The notes under the pieces were generated by a model, which worked only from the letters and a program-made list of their open reading frames with translations, made no database searches and was not told the DNA's origin. DNA of 64,000 nt from Ignatzschineria rhizosphaerae. Its GTDB lineage: Bacteria > Pseudomonadota > Gammaproteobacteria > Cardiobacteriales > Wohlfahrtiimonadaceae. Where the stretch lies: the NCBI RefSeq assembly GCF_022655595.1, contig NZ_CP093379.1, positions 351,001-415,000 on the forward strand, given 5' to 3'. Shown one piece after another: positions 28,803-37,583 of this stretch; within the stretch, counting starts at the first letter, position 1; each line of letters begins with the position of its first letter. A program made the position numbers and the translations under genes.

Positions 28803-30155
28803 TTAGTGCGCTTCAATATTGAGTCGTTTATTTTCCCATCTACGAGATTTCCAGCGCCAAGCATTGACTAAGCCGCGAATCCACTCATCAGATAAAAAGC
28901 CAATCCAGATACCGATTAATCCCATCTCTTTGACGATTCCTAAATAGTATCCTATAGGAATTGCAACTCCCCACATAAAGATGATGGCTGTAATCAGAGG
29001 GAATTTAGCATCTCCAGTTGCCCGAAGCGCATTGACCATCACAATATTTTGCGTGCGTCCTGGTTCTAAAAAGATAGAGAGGAGAAACATCGGTAAAAGA
29101 AGATCTTGAACGATCGTATTTTCAGTAAAATTATCAACAATAAAATGGCGGGAGAGATAAAAGGCAATGACAACGCCAAGGGTGACAATCATCCCCATTC
29201 TTAAGCTTTTAAAGGTTCGAGAATATGCCGCATCAAAGGCTTTAGCTCCTACTAAATGACCTACAATAATCTCATTGCCAATACTAATAGAAATTCCAAA
29301 GAGCATCAGCATATAAGAGAGTTGAATGTAGATGTTATGCGCCGCTAAGCTCTGTTCACCCATCAAGCCAACAAAGGCTAACATTACTAACATTTGTCCT
29401 GACCAAGAGAGGTTTTCACCAGCTGAAGGTAATCCTATTTTGAGGATCTGTTGAATAATATTTTTTTTAAATTTAAAAAAGAGGGTGAAGTCGAGTTTAA
29501 CCTTAATGCCATAAAAAAGAAGATAAAAGAGAAGGGAAACACCAATTAAACGCCCGACTACGGTTGACCAGGCAACGCCTTCAAGCCCAAGCTGTGGTAA
29601 TCCAAAGAAGCCATAAAGTACGAGGATATTACCAAGAATAGTGACGATATTCATGATAAAGGAGACATACATCGGCACTTTTGAATGACCATAAACCCGT
29701 AAGCAAGATGCTAGAATAACCGCTAGTGCTTCAAATATTAAACAAAATCCAATGATATGGAAGTAGTTGTTACTCATCTCTAAAATATCATCAGGCGTGT
29801 TCATTAAGACTAATAATGAGCGACCAAAGAAGAAGATCATTAAAAAGCAGATAAGCCCTAAAAGAAAATTGAGCGCAATAGAAAGATGAATTGCTTTACG
29901 AGTCTCTTCGCGTTTTCCTGCGCCTAGATATTGTGCAACAACCACGCTACAACCAATGCCGATAAAGCTAAAGATAGTAACCGTGGTATCAAAAAACTGA
30001 TTGCTTGCCGCTGTTGCTGCCACCATCTTTTGGGAGATATGGCTAATCATATAGGTATTAATAAGGAGTGTCACTAAGTGCAAAAGGATATCGATAAAGA
30101 TCGGCCAACTCAGTGAAAAAAGTGATTTTTGTAATACAGGATTAGTGTTATTCAT
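28803..30155 (-). CDS. MATE family efflux transporter
   Basis: Inner-membrane multidrug/Na+ (or H+) antiporter of the MatE superfamily. 450 aa with about 12 hydrophobic segments in two repeated six-helix halves. The start (LSWPIFIDILLHLVTLLINTYM) and the segment after TM3 (VVAQYLGAGKREETRKAIH) are typical, and the second half repeats the pattern as GNEIIVGHLVGAKAFDAAY. The substrate cannot be told. Only 131 bases separate its stop from the SDR start, but there is no clear functional link. The 233-base gap upstream (30156-30388) shows no gene. Confidence 0.9.
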   Translation of the reverse strand: MNNTNPVLQKSLFSLSWPIFIDILLHLVTLLINTYMISHISQKMVAATAASNQFFDTTVTIFSFIGIGCSVVVAQYLGAGKREETRKAIHLSIALNFLLGLICFLMIFFFGRSLLVLMNTPDDILEMSNNYFHIIGFCLIFEALAVILASCLRVYGHSKVPMYVSFIMNIVTILGNILVLYGFFGLPQLGLEGVAWSTVVGRLIGVSLLFYLLFYGIKVKLDFTLFFKFKKNIIQQILKIGLPSAGENLSWSGQMLVMLAFVGLMGEQSLAAHNIYIQLSYMLMLFGISISIGNEIIVGHLVGAKAFDAAYSRTFKSLRMGMIVTLGVVIAFYLSRHFIVDNFTENTIVQDLLLPMFLLSIFLEPGRTQNIVMVNALRATGDAKFPLITAIIFMWGVAIPIGYYLGIVKEMGLIGIWIGFLSDEWIRGLVNAWRWKSRRWENKRLNIEAH

Positions 30156-30388
30156 AAGAAAGTCATATCAACAATAGAGTAAGAATTTTAGAATATTTCA
30201 ACTTAGAAATTGGCAGGCGGTGCTGCTGCTTTCTTAGAAGAAATCAGAAATTAACATACTGTTGCTGAAGTAAAAATTAAGATGGGTAAGAGGTAAGCCT
30301 AACTGTTGTTCCCGAATTATAAGAGAAATCATTAAGGCTTTATAGCTTTATTATTTTTTTTAGTAATGGCTTTTAGAAAAAGCGATAT

Positions 30389-30712
30389 TTACCACTTTTT
30401 ATGTTTAAATTGCGGATCTCTTGCTGCGCGGATTTGACGTGCTTTTTTAGGATCAATAATAAGCGGGCGATAGACTTCAATTCTATCACCATCTTTTAAC
30501 AGATAATCATCTTCAACCTTAATATTAAACACCCCAAAAATGGGGTTTTCAATCTGTTTAACGGCCTTATGATAGAGTGCAAAAAAAGGGAGCGCTTCTT
30601 TCAATGTTATCCCTTCTTGAAACTTTTGGCTCTCAATAGGCTGCTTGTTAGGTAGTGCTAAAACAAACTCAATTGTGATGAAAGCACGTTGCCTAGCCGA
30701 TGAATTTACCAT
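30389..30712 (-). CDS. rnfH: RnfH family ubiquitin-like protein
   Basis: Small beta-grasp protein of unknown biochemical role that accompanies RatA in many Gamma- and Betaproteobacteria. The frame opens upstream inside ratA, but ATG 30712 is chosen, giving 107 aa that begin MVNSSARQRAFITIEFV. Family features are the FITIEFVLALPNKQ strand, IGVF-like NPIFGVFN and GDRIEVYRPLIIDPKKAR at the end. It overlaps the last 20 bases of ratA, so the two are translationally coupled. The gene bamE, which often follows, is absent. The C-terminal basic tail (RAARDPQFKHKKW) is as in relatives. Confidence 0.88.
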   Translation of the reverse strand: MVNSSARQRAFITIEFVLALPNKQPIESQKFQEGITLKEALPFFALYHKAVKQIENPIFGVFNIKVEDDYLLKDGDRIEVYRPLIIDPKKARQIRAARDPQFKHKKW

Positions 30713-31136
30713 AGCGAACCTTTGCTTGCGCACTAAATGCAGAAACCATGCTACCGGCAATATTTTCAAATATAGGGGTTAATAGAAGGCGAGCAGGGCC
30801 AAATGAGAAGTCAAAATCAATCATGAGATGAATTTCAGAGCCTCCTTCTGGTAGATCTACAAAATGCCATTCACCTCGTAGATGCTTAAAAGGTCCATCT
30901 ATTAAATTGAGGGTGATTTTTTCATTCTCAACTAACGTATTACGCGTTGTAAACCATTTATTAAGTGGTCCTTTAGCAGTTAAAATAGAAGCTTCCATCA
31001 TTGTTGGTGTGGATTTTAGAACTCTTGAGCCGCGGCACCAAGGTAGAAAGTTTGGGTATGAATCAACATCATTAACAAGTTGATACATCTGCTTTGCGCT
31101 AAAAGGTTCTGTTTGTGATCGGCGTATGATTGGCAC
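30693..31136 (-). CDS. ratA: RatA/Coq10-type START-domain protein
   Basis: Member of the SRPBCC family. In E. coli RatA is described as a toxin that blocks 50S-30S association, and related Coq10 binds ubiquinone. The frame begins at a TTG (31148), but GTG 31136 fits better: it has GAGGG just upstream and yields MPIIRRSQ, matching the MPQI start of E. coli RatA. The motif QMYQLVNDVDSYPNFLPWC, the HLRGEWHF strand and the final helix MVSAFSAQAKVRYG are typical. It has 147 aa with that start. The gene is followed by overlapping rnfH. It is preceded by the pta terminator on the same strand. Confidence 0.9.
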   Translation of the reverse strand: MPIIRRSQTEPFSAKQMYQLVNDVDSYPNFLPWCRGSRVLKSTPTMMEASILTAKGPLNKWFTTRNTLVENEKITLNLIDGPFKHLRGEWHFVDLPEGGSEIHLMIDFDFSFGPARLLLTPIFENIAGSMVSAFSAQAKVRYGKFIG

Positions 31137-31212
31137 AATATCCCTCAATAAACAAATTGATGTGTTGATCTTAAACGGATAACAATCACGCCTTTTCCAA
31201 CACTAATACATC

Positions 31213-31241
31213 ATAAAAAAAGCTACTCAAATTTGAGTAGC
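31213..31241 (-). terminator. pta terminator
   Basis: A perfect 20-bp palindrome (GCTACTCAAA and TTTGAGTAGC) followed on the minus strand by TTTTTTT, about 90 bases past the pta stop. Confidence 0.85.
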
Positions 31242-31331
31242 CTCATAGTATAACAAAAAACTTCCTAAATTCGCGTCTTATTGGTCAACATCTTTGAAAG
31301 ATGATTGAGCGAGAAGTTGATTGTTGTGCTT

Positions 31332-32999
31332 TTACGAGCCTTGTAAGGCTGTAATGGCAATGGTATAGACAATGTCATCGACAAGTGCGCCGCGTGATAG
31401 ATCATTAACTGGTTTAGCAAGGCCCTGTAGCATTGGGCCAATACAGACAACATTAGCACTACGTTGGACGGCTTTGTAGGTAATATTACCAGTATTTAAA
31501 TCAGGGAAGATAAAGACTGTTGCTCGACCTGCAACTTTGCTATTAGGCGCTTTTTGTTTTCCAACACTTAGAACGCTTGCGGCATCAAATTGAAGAGGGC
31601 CGTCAATGAGTAGTTCTGGTGCTTTCTCTTTGGCAATTTCTGTTGCTTTGGCAACTTTTTCCACCTCTTCACCAGCGCCTGATGTCCCCGTTGAGTAAGA
31701 GAGCATTGCAACACGAGGTTCAATCCCAAATATTTTGGCTGATTCTGCTGATTGGATTGCAATATCGGCTAACTGTTCAGGTGTTGGGGTTGGATTAACG
31801 GCGCAGTCCCCATAAACATGAACCTGATCTTTCATTAACATAAAGAAGATGCTTGATACGAGTTTGGAATTTTTATCAGTACCAATGAGCTGAAAGGCAG
31901 GGCGAATAGTATCTGCTGTTGTATGGACGGCTCCTGAAACTAAGCCATCAACATCGCCAACGGCTAGCATCATGGTGCCAACTACAACGCTATCTTTTAA
32001 GGCTTCACGGGCAGTTTCTTCTGTAGCGCCTCTATGCGCGCGTCTTTCTACAAAGCCTGCTACATATTGTTCGGCAATATCTTTGGGATCTAATATTTCA
32101 ATGCCGTGATCGGGAATAATAATATTATTATCTTTGGCAATGGTTTTAATTTTTGCTTTATCCCCTAATAGAACGCATCTTGCAATGCCTCGCTCAGCAC
32201 AGATGGTTGCTGCACGCAAAGTACGTGGCTCTTCCCCTTCAGGAAGAACAATTCGACGATCTGCAGCTTGTGCGCTCTTAATAAGTTTGTAGCGAAATGC
32301 CGATGGTGGCATACGATTTGCACTAGGTTCTTTGAGTTGCTTTAGCAGTGATTGAATATCTAAATGTTGGGTAATAAAGCGAATAGCTTCTAGGTCATCG
32401 GTTAGCGCTTTATTTTCAGGAATGATTCCTAAAACTTCTAAAGATTTACAAAAATCTGTTTGGCAATAGGTGATAGTTTTTGCGATCGCTGAAGGATCTT
32501 TAACATGGTTAATAATGTAACCTGCAAGCCAGATATGTGACTCACTATAGATATAAGCATTTAAATCAAAGTGAGCTGCGACTTCTTCCGGGGTATTAGC
32601 AAGGGAGTTGCCGGCAAAGACAACGCCTGCACAAAGTGTGCGAGCGATATCTGCGTTTAGATCGTGGGTATAAGGGCGACTATTATTGTAAGTTAACCCT
32701 TCCACAACAACGACATCATGATTTTTCCCAGCTTCCGCAACGCGGCCGACAATATCTTCTAATAATTCATCATATTGATTAGAGCGAATGGCCTGATTGA
32801 CAGCGCCTTCTAAAATAGGAAGGGGTGTTTCATCATTAAAGAGTTCTCGATAGAGTTTCTCTGAGCGATTATTATCTTCTCCGATGGGTCTAACGAATCC
32901 GACCTTGATGCCTGCTGCATTGAGTGCATCCACAAGGGCAAGAGAGATGGAGCTTAGGCTCTGAATATCACCCGTAGGTGCCACAAATAAAGTTTTCAT
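31332..32999 (-). CDS. pta: Phosphate acetyltransferase, short form
   Basis: Converts acetyl-CoA and phosphate to acetyl phosphate, the partner of AckA in overflow metabolism. 555 aa, against 714 in E. coli. Residues 1-215 form the N-terminal BioD-like P-loop-fold region (FVAPTGDIQSLSSISLALVD, VVVVEGLTY). From about residue 240 comes the catalytic PTA_PTB domain (KLIKSAQAADRRIVLPEGEE, VGTMMLAVGDVDGLVSGAVH, YSTGTSGAG, FIFPDLNTGNITYK). The middle DRTGG domain that links these in long Pta enzymes is missing. The join is clean, with no sign of frameshift. ackA lies upstream on the same strand, 202 bases apart, with a hairpin between. Confidence 0.93.
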   Translation of the reverse strand: MKTLFVAPTGDIQSLSSISLALVDALNAAGIKVGFVRPIGEDNNRSEKLYRELFNDETPLPILEGAVNQAIRSNQYDELLEDIVGRVAEAGKNHDVVVVEGLTYNNSRPYTHDLNADIARTLCAGVVFAGNSLANTPEEVAAHFDLNAYIYSESHIWLAGYIINHVKDPSAIAKTITYCQTDFCKSLEVLGIIPENKALTDDLEAIRFITQHLDIQSLLKQLKEPSANRMPPSAFRYKLIKSAQAADRRIVLPEGEEPRTLRAATICAERGIARCVLLGDKAKIKTIAKDNNIIIPDHGIEILDPKDIAEQYVAGFVERRAHRGATEETAREALKDSVVVGTMMLAVGDVDGLVSGAVHTTADTIRPAFQLIGTDKNSKLVSSIFFMLMKDQVHVYGDCAVNPTPTPEQLADIAIQSAESAKIFGIEPRVAMLSYSTGTSGAGEEVEKVAKATEIAKEKAPELLIDGPLQFDAASVLSVGKQKAPNSKVAGRATVFIFPDLNTGNITYKAVQRSANVVCIGPMLQGLAKPVNDLSRGALVDDIVYTIAITALQGS

Positions 33000-33091
33000 A
33001 ATGGTAACTCCTTATCAAAGAGAAGTATGTCAATGGATGAATCTTTGATGTTTAAAATGATAGTGCATGCTATCGATAGATAAATATATGA

Positions 33092-33146
33092 AAAAGATCT
33101 AAGGCGTGGTGAGGTTATACCTGATGTCAACGCGATTAGATCTTTT
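33092..33146 (-). promoter_or_regulatory. Hairpin between ackA and pta
   Basis: Perfect 11-bp inverted repeat AAAAGATCTAA / TTAGATCTTTT separated by 33 bases, within the 202-base ackA-pta gap. It may be an intercistronic processing or partial termination site that tunes the ratio of the two enzymes. Confidence 0.45.
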
Positions 33147-33201
33147 AGTAGATGATTGCGCGCGGCAATGAAGCTGATGAATATTGTAAAATCTGCGTCA
33201 T

Positions 33202-34437
33202 CTAGTAATAAGGTGGCAGTGATATTGCATATCTCTGCCTTAATTCGCTTTTTTCTTTTTTAGCAAGGATTTCAAGGGTATCTTGGACAATCATGCCCTC
33301 CTCATCGGTGCAAACAACTAAAGCTTTACCAAAGCCGCTGCTTGTTGCGATAACGCCCTCTTTACCACCGGTACAAAAACTATTTGAAGGGTTGCTGAAG
33401 GTATATCCTAAGAAAGCGAGCTGGCTCATAATAAGCTCACGGATATAGACGGAATTTTCACCAATTCCGCCTGTAAATACGATAGCATCTAAACGCTGAA
33501 GAGCAGGAAGGTAAGAGGCGATGGTTTTTGATACGCGATAACCAAACATATCAAGCGCTAGTCGAGAGCGAACATGCCCCTCTTTCGCTTTTGATTCTAA
33601 AAGACGGCAATCATTAGAGACGCCGGAGATGCCGAGTAATCCACTTTTGAAGTTTAAGAGTTTATCAATTTCATAAATATCATAATCTAAACATTCAACG
33701 AGGTAAGGAATTAAGCCAGGATCTAATGAGCCTGAGCGAGTTCCCATCATTAGCCCTTCAAGCGGTGTTAAACCCATACTGGTATCAACAGATTTACCAT
33801 GTTTAACCGCAGCCACTGAAGCGCCATTTCCAAGATGGCAGCTAATGATATTGAGTTTATCAAGCGGAATATCTAAGATGCGCGCCGTTCTTTCCGTAAT
33901 ATAGCGATGACTACTACCGTGGAAGCCATAGCGGCGGATATTATATTTTTCATAAATCTCAAGCGGAAGTCCATAAAGATATGCTTCTTCGGGCATTGTT
34001 TGGTGAAAGGCCGTATCAAAGACCGCAACGTGGGGGAGTGCTGGTAAAACTTCTTGCGCTGCTAAGATACCAATTAAGTTTGCAGGGTTATGGATCGGCG
34101 CAAGTGGCGCACATTTTTTGATAATCTCAATAACTTCAGGCGTGATTTCAACAGATTCTTGGAAGTATTCACCGCCATGAACAACACGATGGCCAACTGC
34201 GATGATATTTTTGGCAAATCCTTTTTGATCAAGATAGGCAAAAATCTCTTTAAAAGCGCCAAGGTGACTACTGTCTTTAAGTGCATCTGTTTTTTTGCCA
34301 TCATGTTTGATAGTAAGAGATGCCTCTGGTGAATCGAGCTGCTCAGCGCCGCCACTAATAATCGTTTGGCGTTCTTTTGAGCTAATTAAAGCAAATTTAA
34401 GAGAGGAACTTCCGCAATTGATGACTAAAGCATACAT
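33202..34437 (-). CDS. ackA: Acetate kinase
   Basis: Transfers phosphate between acetyl phosphate and ADP in fermentative or overflow metabolism. The 411 aa carry the ASKHA-fold motifs: VINCGSSSLKFALI at the start, AVGHRVVHGGE with the catalytic Arg, AVFDTAFHQTMP with the catalytic Asp, FHGSSHRYITER, CHLGNGASVAA, and TGGIGENSVYIRE. The C-terminal tail (about 395-411, ending LPPYY) extends a little beyond most homologues. It is first in the ackA-pta unit. The start ATG follows TAGGAGTTAAACAGT, a good ribosome site, with an 8-bp hairpin (34454-34476) just upstream of it. Confidence 0.96.
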   Translation of the reverse strand: MYALVINCGSSSLKFALISSKERQTIISGGAEQLDSPEASLTIKHDGKKTDALKDSSHLGAFKEIFAYLDQKGFAKNIIAVGHRVVHGGEYFQESVEITPEVIEIIKKCAPLAPIHNPANLIGILAAQEVLPALPHVAVFDTAFHQTMPEEAYLYGLPLEIYEKYNIRRYGFHGSSHRYITERTARILDIPLDKLNIISCHLGNGASVAAVKHGKSVDTSMGLTPLEGLMMGTRSGSLDPGLIPYLVECLDYDIYEIDKLLNFKSGLLGISGVSNDCRLLESKAKEGHVRSRLALDMFGYRVSKTIASYLPALQRLDAIVFTGGIGENSVYIRELIMSQLAFLGYTFSNPSNSFCTGGKEGVIATSSGFGKALVVCTDEEGMIVQDTLEILAKKEKSELRQRYAISLPPYY

Positions 34438-34771
34438 ACTGTTTAACTCCTATAAACATCTATCTTTGAGATGTTTTTATTGTTATTTATTGATGGTTTT
34501 GGGTCAGGGATATCAGAGTTTTTTCTTTTACATCTCCATTTGTAAAAGCTCTTTTAATATCCTTGTGCCTGAATTGTTTACGATATAAAAAATTCTTAAA
34601 TTACCCCATTAGTTATATCACTCTTTTTAAGGAGTATGGGGAGAACTTTACTTGAGTTTGACTTATATAATATTTTTCCTAATTAAAAGGTGCTCACACT
34701 CTAAAAACTCTCATAAGGCTATTTTTAACCTTTTAAGTGTATTAAAGTCGCCGCTTTATTAAGTAAAATTA
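34438..34771. promoter_or_regulatory. ackA 5' region with two hairpins
   Basis: 334 bases with no gene. Two perfect 8-bp inverted repeats precede ackA: AAACATCT / AGATGTTT at 34454-34476, ending a few bases before the ribosome site, and CTTTTACA / TGTAAAAG at 34525-34548. They could be operators for oxygen or metabolic control or mRNA structures. A 9-bp repeat TTAAAAGGT / ACCTTTTAA with a wide loop (about 34684-34736) may terminate the EamA gene, whose stop is 34772. Confidence 0.4.
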
Positions 34772-35701
34772 TTATTTCATCCCCCTTAAAGTGATTGAAG
34801 GTTTTTTGCGTTGATTAATAATATATATCGCGGAAAAAATTAGTAAGCAACCTAATATGAATCTGACGGATAATGTTTCGGCTAAAAATAAAATGGTTAA
34901 TATTGTGGCAAACATTGGCGTGAGGAAGAGAAATGCGGAGGTTTGCGCGGCGCCCCCTTTTTGAAGTGCTAAAAACCAGAGAGAAAAAGAACCTACTGAT
35001 GCAGGAAAAATTAACCATAAAAAATTAAACCAGCCTAGTGTAGAGATATCAGAGAGCGAATAAGATTCTCCTAAAAGAGAAGAGATAAGATACAGCACAA
35101 TGCCGCCAAAGAGCATTTGCCAACCTGCAAGGACAAAGGGGGGATTTTTAATAGCGAGAATTGTTTTGGTGGAAATGGTGCAAAGTGCCCAGCTAATAGC
35201 GCCTAAGAGCGCAAAGAACATGCCCAGAAAGCTTCCTTCTTTTTCGACATTAAGACATAGAAATACGCCGGCAATACCGAGTATTAATCCGAGAAGTCTT
35301 TGAAGGGTAAATCGATCGATCTTTATAAAATGGGCGAAAATTAATACCCAAAGAGGATTGGTAAAAAATAAGACTGAGGCTAATGCTGAATCGATGCGCC
35401 CAAGTGCTAGATTTAAAAAGCCCATGGCAGAGGCGGTTTGTAAAAGCCCAATCAAAAAGAGATTTAGAAATCCTCGGGAGATAGAAGTCTCTGTATGGGG
35501 AATTATTTGAGAGAAGCCCTCACGAAAGGCGCAATAAATAAGAAGTGCGATGCCGGCAATGATAAAGCGCACACCCCCGAGATAAAAGGGCGGGATGAGT
35601 TCTGTAGAGATTAAAAATTTGCCAGTGGGAAAGGATGATCCCATAAAGAAAGTCGCCACAAGTAGGAGCGCTACAAACTTAAGATGTTGTCGGTCAGCCA
35701 T
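34772..35701 (-). CDS. EamA/DMT family permease
   Basis: Inner-membrane protein of the drug/metabolite transporter superfamily. 309 aa with ten predicted TM segments in two EamA repeats (about 8-140 and 155-295). The first repeat opens FVALLLVATFFMGSSFPTGK and includes RFIIAGIALLIYCAFREG. The second includes GAISWALCTISTKTIL and ends FLAETLSVRFILGCLLIF. The substrate is unknown. Members export amino acids, nucleosides or other metabolites. It is single on the minus strand, divergent from def with a 283-base gap. Confidence 0.88.
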   Translation of the reverse strand: MADRQHLKFVALLLVATFFMGSSFPTGKFLISTELIPPFYLGGVRFIIAGIALLIYCAFREGFSQIIPHTETSISRGFLNLFLIGLLQTASAMGFLNLALGRIDSALASVLFFTNPLWVLIFAHFIKIDRFTLQRLLGLILGIAGVFLCLNVEKEGSFLGMFFALLGAISWALCTISTKTILAIKNPPFVLAGWQMLFGGIVLYLISSLLGESYSLSDISTLGWFNFLWLIFPASVGSFSLWFLALQKGGAAQTSAFLFLTPMFATILTILFLAETLSVRFILGCLLIFSAIYIINQRKKPSITLRGMK

Positions 35702-35984
35702 GATATTTTCTCCCCATTTTCGATGAGCTATAAAATGATGATTTTGGAAAATGGTTTTTTATCATATAGTTATGCTATTTTGGTGCGGTTGTAAAAAGTG
35801 CAAAAGGCGCTAAGTGAACAATTGTGCGAAAGTGGTCGTTATGGATGATTTATAGCATTTTTACTATCTTAATGAAATTATTTTGAAAGCTACCGAGAAA
35901 GCGCTAAGTAGTGTAAAATAACTCGTTTTGTAGAAGTTCTATTTTATATAGGACATTAAGATAGAAAGAGAGAGATTTATTGAT

Positions 35985-36512
35985 ATGGCGATCTTAAATG
36001 TGATTACTGTTCCGCATCCAACTTTAAGAGCAAAAGCAGAGCCGGTGACGGAATTTGATGATGCGTTAAAAACATTTGTAGCGGATATGTTAGAGACGAT
36101 GTATGCAGAAAAAGGTGTTGGGCTTGCGGCAAACCAAGTGAACGTTTTAAAACGTGTATTTGTCACAGATTGCTCAGAAGAGCGAGATGATCCTAGAGTC
36201 TTTATTAATCCGGAAATTATTGCAGAATCTGAAGAGACAGATGCTGCTGAAGAGGGATGCCTCTCGTTGCCAACAATGTATAGCGGTCCGATTATTCGTC
36301 CTGAGAAAATTACAGTTCGAGCGCAAGATGCTAATGGGGATTTTTTCGAATTAGAAGCCGATCAGTTATTAGGGCGTTGTATTCAGCATGAATTAGACCA
36401 TTTAAATGGGGTGCTTTTCATCGATTACTTATCTCGAATGAAGCAACAACGTGTTTTGAAAAAGCTGGAAAAAGTCTTAAAAGAGCGTGAGCGTGAAGAG
36501 GCAGAAGCTTAA
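35985..36512 (+). CDS. def: Peptide deformylase
   Basis: Removes the N-formyl group from new proteins, the reverse companion of Fmt. Iron metalloprotease of 175 aa. All three motifs are seen: GVGLAANQV near residues 45-53, EGCLSLP with the metal Cys near residue 92, and QHELDHLNG with the HExxH pair near 134-142. The ATG follows GAGAGATTTATTGAT. It heads the row def-fmt-rsmB-DUF4390-ntrY-argH, all on the plus strand. The 138-base gap to fmt may contain a further promoter. Confidence 0.97.
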   Translation: MAILNVITVPHPTLRAKAEPVTEFDDALKTFVADMLETMYAEKGVGLAANQVNVLKRVFVTDCSEERDDPRVFINPEIIAESEETDAAEEGCLSLPTMYSGPIIRPEKITVRAQDANGDFFELEADQLLGRCIQHELDHLNGVLFIDYLSRMKQQRVLKKLEKVLKEREREEAEA

Positions 36513-36650
36513 CTCATCGCATCAATCATCCCTAAGGAGATAAAGGATTAACCTTTAGTAAATCTCTTTATGATAAATGATAGGTTTTACGCGCTGTTTC
36601 AAAGATATTTAAAGCTGTTTAAAAGAAGATTAGTAAAGAGGAAGTAGGTA

Positions 36651-37583
36651 ATGAGTTTACGAATTATTTTTGCAGGAACCCCAGAATTTTCAGTGCCGAC
36701 ATTAGAGGCGTTGATTGGGAGTGAGCATGAAGTTGTTGCGGTGTATACGCAGCCGGATCGTCCTCGAGGCAGAGGTAAGAAGATGCAGTTTACGCCTATT
36801 AAAGAAGTTGCTCTAAAACATGATATTCCTGTATACCAACCTCTTTCTCTTCGTAATAGTGAAGCACAAGAGGAGTTAGCTTTGCTTAATGCTGATTTAA
36901 TGATTGTGGTCGCTTATGGCTTAATTTTGCCAGAGGCAGTATTGAAAGCTCCAAAACTTGGTTGCTTAAATATTCATGCTTCCTTACTACCAAGATGGAG
37001 AGGCGCTGCGCCTATTCACCGCGCGATTGAAGCTGGGGATGATAAAACTGGCGTTGCAATCATGCAGATGGATAAAGGATTAGATACCGGCGATGTTTGG
37101 AGTGAGGCTTCTGTCGCTATTACCCCAGAAACAACAATGATCGAGCTTCATGATACGTTAAAAGTATTGGGCGCTAAGTTACTTTTAGAGACGATTCCAA
37201 CAGTTGTTGCAGGTGAAAAAAGCCCCCAAAAACAGCTAGAGGAAGGGATCACTTATGCTGAGAAAATCTCTAAAGAGGAAGCAAAGGTGAATTGGGAAGA
37301 AGACCATGAAACAATTATGCGAAAAATCCATGCCTTTAATCCATTTCCTGGGGCTTTTACGAGCATTGATGGGGAGTTGTTAAAGCTCTTTAGAGTTGCA
37401 AAGACCGCCAATAAGTCACAAGCTACGGCCGGCACTTTGCGTGTTGAAGCGGATAAAATTTATGTTGTGACAGGCGATGGCTTTGAGCTTGAGATTTTAG
37501 AGCTGCAAGTAGCGGGTAAAAGAAAAATGGAGAGTGCGCTCTTTATTAAAGGTCACGAAATTAATCAAAAGGTATGTCAATAG
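36651..37583 (+). CDS. fmt: Methionyl-tRNA formyltransferase
   Basis: Formylates Met on initiator tRNA using 10-formyl-tetrahydrofolate. The 310 aa begin with the signature IIFAGTPEFSVPTLEALI. The catalytic core NIHASLLPRWRGAAPIHRAI and MDKGLDTGDV (active Asn, His and Asp) are present. The C-terminal tRNA-binding OB-like domain (about 205-310) follows INWEED-like VNWEEDHETI and contains NPFPGAFT. Its stop codon is directly followed by the rsmB ATG, so translation is coupled. Functionally paired with def upstream. Confidence 0.97.
   Translation: MSLRIIFAGTPEFSVPTLEALIGSEHEVVAVYTQPDRPRGRGKKMQFTPIKEVALKHDIPVYQPLSLRNSEAQEELALLNADLMIVVAYGLILPEAVLKAPKLGCLNIHASLLPRWRGAAPIHRAIEAGDDKTGVAIMQMDKGLDTGDVWSEASVAITPETTMIELHDTLKVLGAKLLLETIPTVVAGEKSPQKQLEEGITYAEKISKEEAKVNWEEDHETIMRKIHAFNPFPGAFTSIDGELLKLFRVAKTANKSQATAGTLRVEADKIYVVTGDGFELEILELQVAGKRKMESALFIKGHEINQKVCQ

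Noticed and set aside
34295-34588. 97-codon plus-strand frame opposite the ackA start
   Set aside because: Mostly antisense to ackA with no coding pattern.
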